Positions 1 through 7,469 of a stretch of DNA of 9,652 nucleotides are shown in pieces. This DNA comes from Erysipelotrichaceae bacterium UBA1783 (GTDB taxonomy: Bacteria; Bacillota_I; Bacilli_A; Erysipelotrichales; Erysipelotrichaceae), in NCBI GenBank assembly GCA_002315205.1, contig DCGH01000074.1, forward strand, positions 47,327 to 56,978, written 5' to 3'. Made by a program: the position numbers and the translations under genes. Below the pieces are notes generated by a model. The model made no database searches and was not told the origin of the DNA. It saw only the letters and a list, made by a program, of their open reading frames with translations. The number at the start of each line of letters is the position of its first letter. Position 1 is the stretch's first letter.

Positions 1-1040
1 TTATCCTTATATAGTTCATTCTCCATTGCACTGGCATCCTTAGTTGTACCAGAAACAACAGGAGAAGTAATAATAACTGTATCTGTTGATCTTAGTTCGA
101 TAGTAGGATCTTCATTTATAGCAATCTTATGCATTGCTTTAAATGTTGCAGCTCCATTACCAGTAACTAAGATAACAATATCATCCATTTCATTATTGAA
201 ATCCTTTTTAGCTATTTCGGAATTTGTTGAAATCTTGCTGTAACCATTGTCACTAAAAATCTGTAAGATTTCTCTAAATGAATCATCATAAATATAAACC
301 TTCTTTTTGAATTCTTTTGCTAAAGTAAGAATTTCTTTAATTCTAAAATAATTTTGAGAATAGCAGGTTACAATAATTCTACCTTGTGCATCCTCAAACA
401 TTGGACGAATAATACTAGAAATTCTATGCCTTGGTGCAGTAAATCCTCTATGATCAGCATAGTTTGCTTCTAAAAGTGCACATAATACACCCTTTTTTCC
501 AATTTCAGCAATAGCACCAATATCACAGCTATAAGATGGCTCTACCATATCAAAGTCAACAACAAATTGCTCTGCTATAACGATTGAACCATGATCACTA
601 TTAATTGCTACACCGATAGCATCAGGTGTGGAATGTGATAATCCAAAGGTAGTCACCTTTCTACCCTTGATAAAGATTTCGCCATATCTTGGTAATTCGT
701 GTACCTTAATACCATATATTTTGTGCTTTAACAGCATTCTATTGATAAAGATACAACATACTCTAGGAGCATAAACATCCGTTGGACATTCTTTTAGTAA
801 GAAAGGTAAAGCGTCCATTAAATCATCATGAAGATGTGTGATAATGACACCACACAATTTCTTTTTGTTTTCAATAATGTAAGTGAAGTCAGGAATAATA
901 CACTCAACACCATATTGAGCGTCCTCAGGTCTTTTCAATCCACAATTAACAACATAAAGCTGATCTTCAATTTCGATACAATAGCAGTTTTTTCCGTTCT
1001 CATCTAGTCCACCTAGAGCAAAAATCTTAGTATTATCCAT
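1..1040 (-). CDS. RNase J-family protein with degenerate active site (J2-like), 3' end beyond window
   Basis: This is a metallo-beta-lactamase/beta-CASP protein of the RNase J family, the exo/endonucleases that process and degrade RNA in Bacillota. The 346 visible residues align by eye with the first ~350 of the usual ~555: N-terminal FALGGLDENGKN (active enzymes have FALGGLGEIGKN), the metal loop near residue 69, and the start of the beta-CASP region. The metal site is incomplete. The HxHxDH motif reads HLHDDL (H69, H71 and D73 kept, last His is Leu74). H136 of the SHS motif is kept. The HTGDF motif reads IAEQF, so its Asp is Gln158. The DSTN motif reads EANY. B. subtilis RNase J2 also lacks the last His of the first motif, so this may be a J2-type partner subunit rather than an active nuclease. 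The start is supported by GAGGAG four bases upstream, inside the end of miaB, which it overlaps by eight bases. The C-terminal part, including the HTSGHG region, is not visible. Confidence 0.85.
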   Translation of the reverse strand, partial: MDNTKIFALGGLDENGKNCYCIEIEDQLYVVNCGLKRPEDAQYGVECIIPDFTYIIENKKKLCGVIITHLHDDLMDALPFLLKECPTDVYAPRVCCIFINRMLLKHKIYGIKVHELPRYGEIFIKGRKVTTFGLSHSTPDAIGVAINSDHGSIVIAEQFVVDFDMVEPSYSCDIGAIAEIGKKGVLCALLEANYADHRGFTAPRHRISSIIRPMFEDAQGRIIVTCYSQNYFRIKEILTLAKEFKKKVYIYDDSFREILQIFSDNGYSKISTNSEIAKKDFNNEMDDIVILVTGNGAATFKAMHKIAINEDPTIELRSTDTVIITSPVVSGTTKDASAMENELYKD

Positions 1041-2496
1041 TTGTCTCCTCTTCCTGTACTTGAACACCATTTAATGAGTTCTTCATACCCTGAGTAATCT
1101 TTACCTTAATTATATCACCAATCTTTGCATTGGCACTCTTAAAATTAACTAGTTTTTGCTGTGGAGTATAACCTGACATAATCTCTACATCTGTCTTTGA
1201 AACACCATCAACTAATACCTCTACAATTTGACCTTCGTACTTTTGGTTATTTAATTTAGAATAATAACCTAAGCGTTCATTTAGTCTTTGTAATCTTGAT
1301 TTCTTCTCCTCTAAAGTTGTGCTGTCCTCCATTTTTGCAGCAGGAGTTCCTTCTCTAGGTGAGAAAATGAATGAATAAGCATTATCATACTTACAATGCT
1401 CTACAACCTTTAATGTGTCTAAGAACTGCTCTTCTGTTTCATTAGGGAAACCAACAATAATATCAGTTGATATTGCCACATTTTTTACCTTTGTAGCAAT
1501 CTTATCAAATAGTTCAAGATATTGCTGTTGTGTATATCTTCTTCCCATTAGCTTTAAGATCTGGTCATTTCCAGACTGTAAAGGTAAATGAACATATGGC
1601 ATGATGTTTTCTCTTTCAGCAATAACATTAATCATATCATCATTGAAATCCCAAGGATGAGATGTTGTAAATCTGATTCTAGGAATTCCAATATCACTAA
1701 CCTTCTCTAACAGATTTGCAAATGAAGCATAATCATCAGCTAAATCCTTACCATAGGCGTTAACATTCTGTCCTAATAATGTAATTTCCTTATAGCCTAA
1801 ATCATATAATTCCTTACATTCAGCTATAATATCTTCCATTAGACGGCTTCTTTGCTGACCTCTAGTATAAGGAACAATACAATAAGTACAGAACTTATCG
1901 CAGCCATCCATAATATTAACAAATGCTTTATGTTTGAATTGTCTTCTGCTAGGTAGATTTTCGTAAATAGAACCCTTATCAGATACAACATTAATACTTC
2001 TTGTCTTATTCTTATAGATGTTTTCAATTAATGATGGTAATGAATTAATATTATGTGTACCAAACATTAATTCAACTACTGGATACTTTTCTACAATCTT
2101 ATTAGCAAGCTCTTCCTCTTGTGCCATACATCCACATAAACCAATGATCATATTTGGTCTCTGTCTTTTATAGTTTGTTAAGAATCCGATTTCACCTAAT
2201 ACCTTGTTTTCAGCATTCTCTCTAATAGCACATGTATTTAATAAAGTAATATCAGAATTACTTAAATCGTCAGTATGTGTATAACCCATAGATTCTAAAA
2301 TACCTGCTAATACCTCACCATCTCTTACGTTAGCTTGGCAACCATAGGTAATTATATTATAGGTTAAACCATTACCAATAATTTTCTGTTCTTCTGTTAA
2401 TTCAACTGCATTTCTGACAATTGGAGCCTTATAGCTCGCGCTTCTCTTTCTTGCCTCAGCAGCATTTGGCAATTTATATTCAATATTTTTCTTCAT
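1033..2496 (-). CDS. miaB: tRNA-2-methylthio-N6-dimethylallyladenosine synthase MiaB
   Basis: MiaB is a radical-SAM enzyme that adds a methylthio group to i6A37 of tRNAs reading UNN codons, using two [4Fe-4S] clusters. The 487 residues show the family layout. The N-terminal methylthiotransferase domain starts near residue 44 and has cluster cysteines C53 (YGCQAN), C89 (NTCAIRENA) and C123 (GCMAQEE). The radical-SAM core has C199, C203 and C206 in GCDKFCTYC, followed by VPYTRG. A TRAM RNA-binding domain covers about 419-481. The ~40-residue charged N-terminal extension resembles that of Bacillus homologues. YGCQAN differs slightly from the usual YGCQMN. The start has an AGGA ribosome site about eight bases upstream. 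The gene lies just after a small ferredoxin gene and overlaps the next gene by eight bases. The ms2i6A-specific full length and TRAM domain favour MiaB over the MtaB and RimO paralogues. Confidence 0.95.
   Translation of the reverse strand: MKKNIEYKLPNAAEARKRSASYKAPIVRNAVELTEEQKIIGNGLTYNIITYGCQANVRDGEVLAGILESMGYTHTDDLSNSDITLLNTCAIRENAENKVLGEIGFLTNYKRQRPNMIIGLCGCMAQEEELANKIVEKYPVVELMFGTHNINSLPSLIENIYKNKTRSINVVSDKGSIYENLPSRRQFKHKAFVNIMDGCDKFCTYCIVPYTRGQQRSRLMEDIIAECKELYDLGYKEITLLGQNVNAYGKDLADDYASFANLLEKVSDIGIPRIRFTTSHPWDFNDDMINVIAERENIMPYVHLPLQSGNDQILKLMGRRYTQQQYLELFDKIATKVKNVAISTDIIVGFPNETEEQFLDTLKVVEHCKYDNAYSFIFSPREGTPAAKMEDSTTLEEKKSRLQRLNERLGYYSKLNNQKYEGQIVEVLVDGVSKTDVEIMSGYTPQQKLVNFKSANAKIGDIIKVKITQGMKNSLNGVQVQEEETNG
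1045..1050 (-). promoter_or_regulatory. Ribosome binding site of the RNase J-like gene, inside miaB
   Basis: The minus strand reads GAGGAG four bases before the ATG at 1040. This site lies within the last codons of miaB and fixes the start of the RNase J-like gene. It implies that the two genes are transcribed together and probably translationally coupled. Confidence 0.7.
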
Positions 2497-2509
2497 ATTT
2501 TTTTCCTAC

Positions 2510-2534
2510 AAAAAGCCAAGCTTTTAGGCTTGGC
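2510..2534 (-). terminator. Short intrinsic terminator after the ferredoxin gene
   Basis: A 7-bp stem (GCTTGGC at 2534-2528 with GCCAAGC at 2521-2515, minus-strand order) with a 6-base loop is followed by five Ts. It begins six bases past the ferredoxin stop codon. The T run is short and no separate miaB promoter is evident, so partial read-through into miaB is likely. The hairpin abuts the miaB ribosome site. Confidence 0.7.
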
Positions 2535-2540
2535 ATAAGA

Positions 2541-2717
2541 TTATTCCTGACTAATTGCTCCAACTGGGCATACATCAACGCATGCTAAACAATCTGCGCA
2601 AACATCTGGGTTGCATTCAGCTAAACCATCTTCACCAATTTTGATTGCTTCAGCTGGACACTGGCCTTCACATGCTCCACAGCCAAGACATAATTCCTTA
2701 TTTACTGTTACTGGCAT
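2541..2717 (-). CDS. Small 2[4Fe-4S] ferredoxin (58 aa)
   Basis: This is a clostridial-type low-potential electron carrier for the cytoplasm. The 58-residue product begins MPVTVNKELCLGCGACEGQC. Two classic CxxCxxCxxxCP motifs are present: C10, C13, C16, C20-P21 and C40, C43, C46, C50-P51, with an extra Cys at 35. Length and symmetry are normal for bacterial 8Fe ferredoxins. The start is supported by AAAAGGAGA about nine bases upstream and by a consensus promoter 28 bases before the ATG. A short terminator follows the stop, so it is probably a monocistronic, well expressed transcript with some read-through into miaB. Its redox partner cannot be read from the sequence. Pyruvate:ferredoxin oxidoreductase or hydrogenase are the usual ones in anaerobes, and the downstream FeS enzyme MiaB is a possible client. 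Confidence 0.95.
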   Translation of the reverse strand: MPVTVNKELCLGCGACEGQCPAEAIKIGEDGLAECNPDVCADCLACVDVCPVGAISQE

Positions 2718-2744
2718 AATTATCAGTCTCCTTTTCTATGCATT

Positions 2745-2773
2745 ATTATAAACACAATTCAAAAGATTTTCAA
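2745..2773 (-). promoter_or_regulatory. Sigma-A-type promoter of the ferredoxin gene
   Basis: The minus strand carries TTGAAA (2773-2768), a spacer of exactly 17 bases and TATAAT (2750-2745). This is near-perfect vegetative consensus. Transcription would start near 2738, about 20 bases before the ATG. A 10-bp perfect palindrome, TCAATATTGA (2770-2779), overlaps the -35 element and could be chance in AT-rich DNA or a small operator. Confidence 0.8.
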
Positions 2774-2796
2774 TATTGATATTTTTTGTAGTTCTA

Positions 2797-3582
2797 TTAA
2801 GCCTTTTTTTCAGGACGAATCTGAACTCGTTCAATAGATACTGCTCTTTGATTTTCACAATCAATATCAACGACAACAGCGTTTAATACTGCTTCATTTT
2901 CTGAAATAGTGTATCTTGTTTTGTTCTTATAAACAAGATTCTGCAAAACCTCTTCTGTATCTCTTCCTAATACAGAATCATATGGTCCTGTCATTCCAAC
3001 ATCACAGATGAATGCACATTTGTTAAATAAATCCTCATCTGCTGTTGGAATATGAGTGTGAGTACCTACAACCATCTGCACCTCATCCTTAAAATATTGC
3101 ATAAATGCATATTTCTCGCTGGTTGCTTCGGCGTGTAAGTCAACAATTTTGATGTCACATGGATACTTTTCTTTTAGAATGTTAAATGCTTCAAATGGAT
3201 CAGTTGTAGCATTCTCCATAAAGATTGTTCCATACAAATTAAATATACCGATTTTATAGTTTTGATATTCAAGAATTTTAACAGAGCTACCAATCTCTGT
3301 TGGCTCCATATTGTAAGGTCTGATTAATCGATCTGATTTATCAATAAAATCAAAAATCATCTTCTTAGAGAAAGCATGATTTCCTAATGTAACACAATCT
3401 ACACCAAGGCTAACAAATTGATTATAAATCTTTTCTGTTAATCCTTTTCCATGCGCTGCATTTTCTCCATTGATAATTAAGATATCATAATTGTATTTTT
3501 CTTTTAAAAAAGGAAGATGCTTTATTAAAGCGTTTCTTCCTTGTTTACCTACAATATCACCAATAAATAGTACTCTAAGCAT
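2797..3582 (-). CDS. ymdB: YmdB-family metallophosphoesterase (2',3'-cyclic nucleotide phosphodiesterase type)
   Basis: YmdB proteins are binuclear-metal phosphodiesterases. In B. subtilis the enzyme hydrolyses cyclic nucleotides and affects biofilm and motility decisions and RNase Y-linked mRNA levels. The 261 residues match the family length, and the metal ligands can be read in order: D9 (IGDIVG), E40-N41 (NGENAAHGKGLTEK), N68-H69 (LGNHAFSKK), H150 (DLHAEATSEK), H175 and H177 (GTHTHIPT). The DVGMTGPYDSVLG signature is at about 194-206. The loop after N68-H69 is HAFSKK rather than the commoner HTWDKK, a small divergence next to the metal site. The start codon overlaps the rny stop (TAATG) and the upstream ribosome site is weak, so translation is probably coupled to rny. 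The rny-ymdB pairing is conserved across Bacillota. No clear terminator follows. Confidence 0.93.
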   Translation of the reverse strand: MLRVLFIGDIVGKQGRNALIKHLPFLKEKYNYDILIINGENAAHGKGLTEKIYNQFVSLGVDCVTLGNHAFSKKMIFDFIDKSDRLIRPYNMEPTEIGSSVKILEYQNYKIGIFNLYGTIFMENATTDPFEAFNILKEKYPCDIKIVDLHAEATSEKYAFMQYFKDEVQMVVGTHTHIPTADEDLFNKCAFICDVGMTGPYDSVLGRDTEEVLQNLVYKNKTRYTISENEAVLNAVVVDIDCENQRAVSIERVQIRPEKKA

Positions 3583-5135
3583 TATTTAGCAATCTCGTTT
3601 GCACGAGTTTCTCTGATTACAGTAACCTTAATCTGACCAGGATAAGTTAATTCATCCTCAATCTTATGCTTGATTTCTCTAGCAAGTCTGTAACAGTTAA
3701 TATCGTCAATCTTATCTGGCTGAACCATAACTCTGATTTCTCTACCAGCCTGAATTGCGTAGCTCTTTTCAATGCCATCAAAACTATTTGCGATCTTTTC
3801 AAGATCTTCTAAACGGTTAACGTAGTTTTCTAATGATTCATATCTTGCACCAGGTCTTGCTGCTGATAATGTATCAGCTGCTGCAACTAGATTAGCGATA
3901 ATTGTTTTTGGTTCAACATCGCCATGATGAGATTCAATAGCGTTTACTACTGTATCATTTTCACCATGCTTCTTAGCTAGCTTTGCACCTAACTCAACAT
4001 GAGATCCTTCCATTTCAAAGTCAACTGCTTTACCAATATCATGTAATAGACCAGCTCTCTTTGCTAATGACTGCTTAACGCCTAATTCTGCAGCCATCAT
4101 ACCAGCTAAATGAGCGACCTCTAATGAATGCTGTAAAACATTCTGACCATAAGAATAACGGAATCTTAATCTACCGATTAAGCTAATCATTTCTCTATCA
4201 ATTCTGCCTAAGCCTAACTGGAAAACAGCTTCTTCTCCAGCCTTCTGAATTACCTGATTTAATTCTTCAGTCTTCTTAGCAACAACCTCTTCAATTCTGC
4301 CTGGCTGAATTCTTCCATCCTTAATTAAATGCTCCATTGTTAAACGAGCTATTTCTCTTCTGATTGGATCGAAGCATGAAATTGTAATTGTTTCAGGTGT
4401 ATCATCAATAATTAGGTCGACACCAGTAGCCTGTTCAATAGCTCTGATATTTCTTCCTTCTCTACCAATGATTCTACCCTTCATTTCTTCAGATGGTAAT
4501 CCTACAACAGAAACAGTTCTATCAATTGTTTCCTCTTGAGAATATCTCTGAATTGCCTGACCAATAATGTTTTTAGCAATATCAGCAGACCTTGTCTTTG
4601 CTTCTTCTTCCTGCTCCTTAACATAAGCAGCCATTTCATTTGCAGTTGAAACCTTAACGATATCGAATAGTTCTTGCTTAGCTTCTGATACTGTTAAATT
4701 AGCGACCTTTTCAAGAACACTAGTCTGAATATCGATTTTATTCTGCAATTCTGTTTTCATCTTGTCTAATTCTGAAGACTTTTTGTCTAAAACATTTAAT
4801 TTATCATCTAACTGTTTTTCTTTATTAGATAGCTTTTCTTCGCGGAAACCAATATTATCCTCACGTCTTAATAACTTATTTTCTAAGTCTGTAACTTCCT
4901 GACGATGCTTCTTAATTTCCTTTTCAGCATTAAGCTTTAACTCATATGCTGCATTTTTACCATCTAAAACAGCCTGACGCTTAACAGCTTCAGCTTCAAC
5001 GTTAGCTTTTTCAATCACTAACTCTGCTTCCTGTTTATTCTTGTTTAAACCCATCTTAGTAATTATCTGCATAACGATAACACCAAGCACTAAGCCAACT
5101 AAACCACCCAAGATGTAGTATTTAATATATTCCAT
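3582..5135 (-). CDS. rny: Ribonuclease Y (membrane-anchored endoribonuclease)
   Basis: RNase Y starts bulk mRNA decay in many Bacillota by cutting single-stranded RNA at the membrane. The 517 residues show the full domain series. A single N-terminal transmembrane segment spans about 7-25. A long charged coiled coil covers about 30-200. A KH RNA-binding domain includes [15 protein letters not shown] at 220-234. An HD metal-dependent catalytic domain includes the [10 protein letters not shown] segment near 336-345, H365-D366 in LLHDIGKA, and ESHHGD at 401-406. The C-terminal conserved region ends in the usual TVIRETRA. Length is typical (about 520). All hallmark residues are present, so it should be active. 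GGAGGA six bases before the ATG supports the start. It is the first gene of an rny-ymdB unit separated from recA by a terminator. Confidence 0.97.
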   Translation of the reverse strand: MEYIKYYILGGLVGLVLGVIVMQIITKMGLNKNKQEAELVIEKANVEAEAVKRQAVLDGKNAAYELKLNAEKEIKKHRQEVTDLENKLLRREDNIGFREEKLSNKEKQLDDKLNVLDKKSSELDKMKTELQNKIDIQTSVLEKVANLTVSEAKQELFDIVKVSTANEMAAYVKEQEEEAKTRSADIAKNIIGQAIQRYSQEETIDRTVSVVGLPSEEMKGRIIGREGRNIRAIEQATGVDLIIDDTPETITISCFDPIRREIARLTMEHLIKDGRIQPGRIEEVVAKKTEELNQVIQKAGEEAVFQLGLGRIDREMISLIGRLRFRYSYGQNVLQHSLEVAHLAGMMAAELGVKQSLAKRAGLLHDIGKAVDFEMEGSHVELGAKLAKKHGENDTVVNAIESHHGDVEPKTIIANLVAAADTLSAARPGARYESLENYVNRLEDLEKIANSFDGIEKSYAIQAGREIRVMVQPDKIDDINCYRLAREIKHKIEDELTYPGQIKVTVIRETRANEIAK

Positions 5136-5174
5136 ATTAATCCTCCATCTATTATTTCCTAATTTAACATTTAT

Positions 5175-5183
5175 ATTTTAGCA
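5175..5183 (-). promoter_or_regulatory. Candidate extended -10 promoter for rny
   Basis: On the minus strand TGC-TAAAAT (5183-5175) fits an extended -10 element, with transcription expected near 5168 and a leader of about 33 bases carrying GGAGGA. No good -35 lies 16-18 bases upstream. A second -10-like TATAAT lies at 5251-5246, also without a convincing -35. The assignment is by eye. Confidence 0.45.
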
Positions 5184-5247
5184 TAAAAAACACATTTTTC
5201 CACACAAACAAGCATAAAAGATGTGATATTATGAAAACTTTTCAAAT

Positions 5248-5269
5248 TATACCTCGTTATTAAGGTATA
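5248..5269. repeat. Inverted repeat in the recA-rny intergenic region
   Basis: Perfect 7-bp arms TATACCT (5248-5254) and AGGTATA (5263-5269) are separated by eight bases. One arm overlaps a -10-like TATAAT on the minus strand. There is no T tract, so it is not an obvious terminator; it could be a regulator site or a leader hairpin. Apart from this and the candidate promoter, the 178-bp gap holds only AT-rich sequence and the recA terminator. Confidence 0.5.
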
Positions 5270-5284
5270 TTATGAAAAAATGAT

Positions 5285-5309
5285 AAAAAAAGAAAGAGAT
5301 AACTCTTTC
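5285..5309 (-). terminator. Intrinsic terminator of the pgsA-cinA-recA operon
   Basis: On the minus strand GAAAGAG (5309-5303), a four-base loop TTAT and CTCTTTC (5298-5292) are followed by seven Ts (5291-5285). A G-T wobble and A-T pairs with the flanking A and T runs could lengthen the stem. It starts directly after the recA stop codon. The plus strand also ends in a T run, but no plus-strand gene uses it. Confidence 0.85.
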
Positions 5310-5313
5310 CTTT

Positions 5314-6330
5314 TTAGTCTAAAGTTTCTTCTTCAGTACCATTATTCATGATAATCTGACGAAGCTTTTCATCGATTTCATCAAGAATATCTTTATGATC
5401 TAATAAGAAGCTACGAACATTTTCCTTGCCCTGGCCAATCTTTTCACCCTCATAAGCAAACCATGCACCACTCTTCTGAATAATGTCATTGTCTACAGCC
5501 ATATCGATTACCTCTGAAACATGAGATAAACCTTCACCATATCTGATTTCAACCTGACATGTCTTGAATGGTGGAGCAACCTTATTCTTTACAACTTTGA
5601 TATTTACCTTATTACCAATAATATCTGCACCCTGCTTAATAGCTTCAGACTTTCTTACTTCAATTCTAATTGAAGCCCAGAATTTTAAGGCCATACCACC
5701 AGTTGTAGTTTCAGGATTTCCAAACATTACACCAATCTTCTGTCTTAACTGATTAATGAAGATAACAGCACATTTGCTCTTATTCATTACACCAGCAATT
5801 TTTCTTAATGCCTTTGACATTAATCTGGCCTGTCCACCAACGTTTGCATCTGACATAACGCCATCTAATTCTGCCTGTGGAACTAAGGCTGCTACAGAGT
5901 CAACAACAACTAAATCAATTGCACCTGATTTAATTAATAGTTCAGTAATTTCTAATGCATCTTCACCACTATCTGGTTGAGATAGAATTAATTCATCAAT
6001 CTGAACACCTAATGCCTTTGCATACATAGGATCAATTGCGTTTTCTACATCGATAAATGCAGCCTTACCACCAGCCTTTTGCACCTCTGCAATAGCATGT
6101 AAAGCTAATGTTGTTTTACCAGAAGATTCTGGACCATATATTTCGATAATTCTTCCTCTTGGATATCCACCAATACCTAAGGCCTGGTCAATCATTAATG
6201 AACCTGATGGAATAGCATCTACATCTACCTTTACAGAATCACCAAGCATCATGATAGATCCTTTACCACAAGCTTTTTCAATTTCTTTGATAGTTTGAGC
6301 TAGAATCTCATCTCTATTCTTATCTGCCAT
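5314..6330 (-). CDS. recA: DNA recombinase RecA
   Basis: RecA forms ATP-dependent filaments on single-stranded DNA for homologous recombination and SOS signalling. The 338 residues contain Walker [10 protein letters not shown] (66-74), the catalytic Glu at E96, Walker B VVVDS (141-145), the L1 region near 155-165 ([18 protein letters not shown]), the [10 protein letters not shown] switch with Gln194, and L2 GNPETTTGG (204-212). The C-terminal acidic tail is short ([10 protein letters not shown]). Several normally near-invariant positions differ: FIDAEHALDP reads [10 protein letters not shown] (94-101 region) and GGNALKFYAS reads [10 protein letters not shown] (211-220). The essential catalytic residues are kept, so function is expected. 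A strong AGGAGG site eight bases upstream supports the start. It is the last gene after pgsA and cinA, with no internal terminator or recognisable SOS box in the 39-bp gap. Confidence 0.97.
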   Translation of the reverse strand: MADKNRDEILAQTIKEIEKACGKGSIMMLGDSVKVDVDAIPSGSLMIDQALGIGGYPRGRIIEIYGPESSGKTTLALHAIAEVQKAGGKAAFIDVENAIDPMYAKALGVQIDELILSQPDSGEDALEITELLIKSGAIDLVVVDSVAALVPQAELDGVMSDANVGGQARLMSKALRKIAGVMNKSKCAVIFINQLRQKIGVMFGNPETTTGGMALKFWASIRIEVRKSEAIKQGADIIGNKVNIKVVKNKVAPPFKTCQVEIRYGEGLSHVSEVIDMAVDNDIIQKSGAWFAYEGEKIGQGKENVRSFLLDHKDILDEIDEKLRQIIMNNGTEEETLD

Positions 6331-6369
6331 ATTTTTTCCTCCTGATAAATTTTTGTTTTAGTTTCTTAT

Positions 6370-6825
6370 TTATCCTAAAATTTTTAACAATCTTTCTACT
6401 GTTCGATTGATAATTTCATTTCTTAATTCATTTCTACTCATGATAATTGTATCCTCAAAAGGATAGATATCATCGTTCACTTTAATACAGGTATATACTA
6501 AGCCACATGGTTTTCCTTCCAATACTGCTGGCCCAGCATTTCCAGTAAAGCTAACAGCTACATTAACATGAAATAATGCCTGAAGCTTACTTGCCATCTC
6601 TAGTGCACATTGAGAAGAAACGACACCATATTGCTCTACGACCTTTTTATCAACACCTACTACATCTTCTTTGATTTCTGTCCAATAGGTTACAACGCCA
6701 CCTTTTAAAACCTCTGATACATGAGGAACTTCAGCTAATCTTGCTGAAAATAGACCGGCTGTCAAAGATTCACAGCTGGCAATCGTATAGCCTTTTCTTT
6801 TTAAAGACTGATATAGTCTTTCCAT
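6370..6825 (-). CDS. Stand-alone CinA C-terminal domain protein (PncC-type NMN amidohydrolase)
   Basis: The CinA C-terminal/PncC domain removes the amide of nicotinamide mononucleotide, returning NMN to NAD synthesis. The 151 residues contain the family motifs: CESLTAGLFSARLAEVP (18-34, with candidate nucleophile S20), KGGVVTYWTEIKEDVVGV (41-58, with Y47 and K52), and TGNAGP (94-99) followed by GKPCGLVY. The length matches single-domain PncC (about 160). The N-terminal molybdopterin-binding-like (COG1058) domain of full-length CinA (about 410 residues, as in B. subtilis before recA) is absent, and no remnant precedes it because pgsA ends two bases upstream. TGNAGP replaces the commoner TGIAGP. 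The start is preceded by AGAGAG, and tight spacing to pgsA suggests translational coupling. A competence role is not implied by this domain alone. Confidence 0.88.
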   Translation of the reverse strand: MERLYQSLKRKGYTIASCESLTAGLFSARLAEVPHVSEVLKGGVVTYWTEIKEDVVGVDKKVVEQYGVVSSQCALEMASKLQALFHVNVAVSFTGNAGPAVLEGKPCGLVYTCIKVNDDIYPFEDTIIMSRNELRNEIINRTVERLLKILG

Positions 6826-6826
6826 A

Positions 6827-7420
6827 TTATTTACTCTCTAAAATAAAGCCCTTTGCCTGATTGAAGTAATCAATACCACTAATTAATGATACACAAGCAC
6901 TCATCCATAAAAGGACATCGGCAATTGGAATACCAACTAATTCAAATGGTAAATTGTTTAATAAAATAACAATAATTGCAAACATCTGTAATACCGTCTT
7001 TAGTTTTCCTAAAGGACCAGCTGCCATTACAACATTCTTACCTGCAGCAATGAATCTGATTCCATCAACAATTGTATCTCTCCAGACCATGATTAATACA
7101 GGTACAACTGGAATAATATTGTTTGCAGCTAAAAGAATAAATAATGTAGTTGTTAAACACTTATCAGCAATTGGATCGACAAACTTACCAAAGGTAGTAA
7201 CCTGGTTTGTGCTTCTTGCAATATAGCCATCCAAGAAATCTGTAAATGATGCTACAGCAAAAATAACTAATGAAATAATGTTCTTTAATGATAATGATAC
7301 ATAACCAAAATAATATACTGGCATTTCAATGCCCAATTGGCTATATGGTAATAACCATACTAATACAATGACTGGAATTAATACCAGTCTGAAAATTGAC
7401 AATCTATTAGGTAAATTCAT
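6827..7420 (-). CDS. pgsA: CDP-diacylglycerol-glycerol-3-phosphate 3-phosphatidyltransferase
   Basis: PgsA makes phosphatidylglycerophosphate from CDP-diacylglycerol and glycerol-3-phosphate, the committed step to phosphatidylglycerol and cardiolipin, in the cytoplasmic membrane. The 197 residues begin with the family signature MNLPNRLSIFRL. They carry the complete CDP-alcohol phosphatidyltransferase motif: D61-x2-D64-G65-x2-A68-R69-x8-G78-x3-D82-x3-D86. Several hydrophobic segments are visible (about 10-26, 45-60, 88-112, 142-156 and 162-182), and GKLKT (138-142) is typical of PgsA. AAGGAG seven bases before the ATG and a strong promoter about 25 bases upstream support the start. It heads the pgsA-cinA-recA operon. 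The related PssA and cardiolipin synthase types are less likely given the NLPN start and GKLKT. Confidence 0.95.
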   Translation of the reverse strand: MNLPNRLSIFRLVLIPVIVLVWLLPYSQLGIEMPVYYFGYVSLSLKNIISLVIFAVASFTDFLDGYIARSTNQVTTFGKFVDPIADKCLTTTLFILLAANNIIPVVPVLIMVWRDTIVDGIRFIAAGKNVVMAAGPLGKLKTVLQMFAIIVILLNNLPFELVGIPIADVLLWMSACVSLISGIDYFNQAKGFILESK

Positions 7421-7442
7421 ATAAAATCTCCTTTAACCATTT

Positions 7443-7469
7443 ATGATTATATCACAAAAATGATTATAT
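7443..7469. repeat. Direct repeat of a 10-bp -10-containing unit in the pgsA promoter
   Basis: ATGATTATAT occurs at 7443-7452 and again at 7460-7469, offset by 17 bases. On the minus strand each copy contains TATAAT, so the -10 element is duplicated in tandem. Only the downstream copy has the TG extension. Confidence 0.6.

Noticed and set aside
1839..2027. Short minus-strand open frame inside miaB
   Set aside because: It lies in another frame of miaB over the conserved radical-SAM cysteines; hydrophobic content is typical of AT-rich shadow frames.
5564..5980. Two plus-strand open frames opposite recA
   Set aside because: They are antisense shadows of a strongly conserved gene, have no ribosome site, and encode no recognisable protein.
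6954..7226. Plus-strand open frame opposite pgsA
   Set aside because: It is antisense to a confident pgsA with all motifs intact and has no ribosome site or homology that I recognise.
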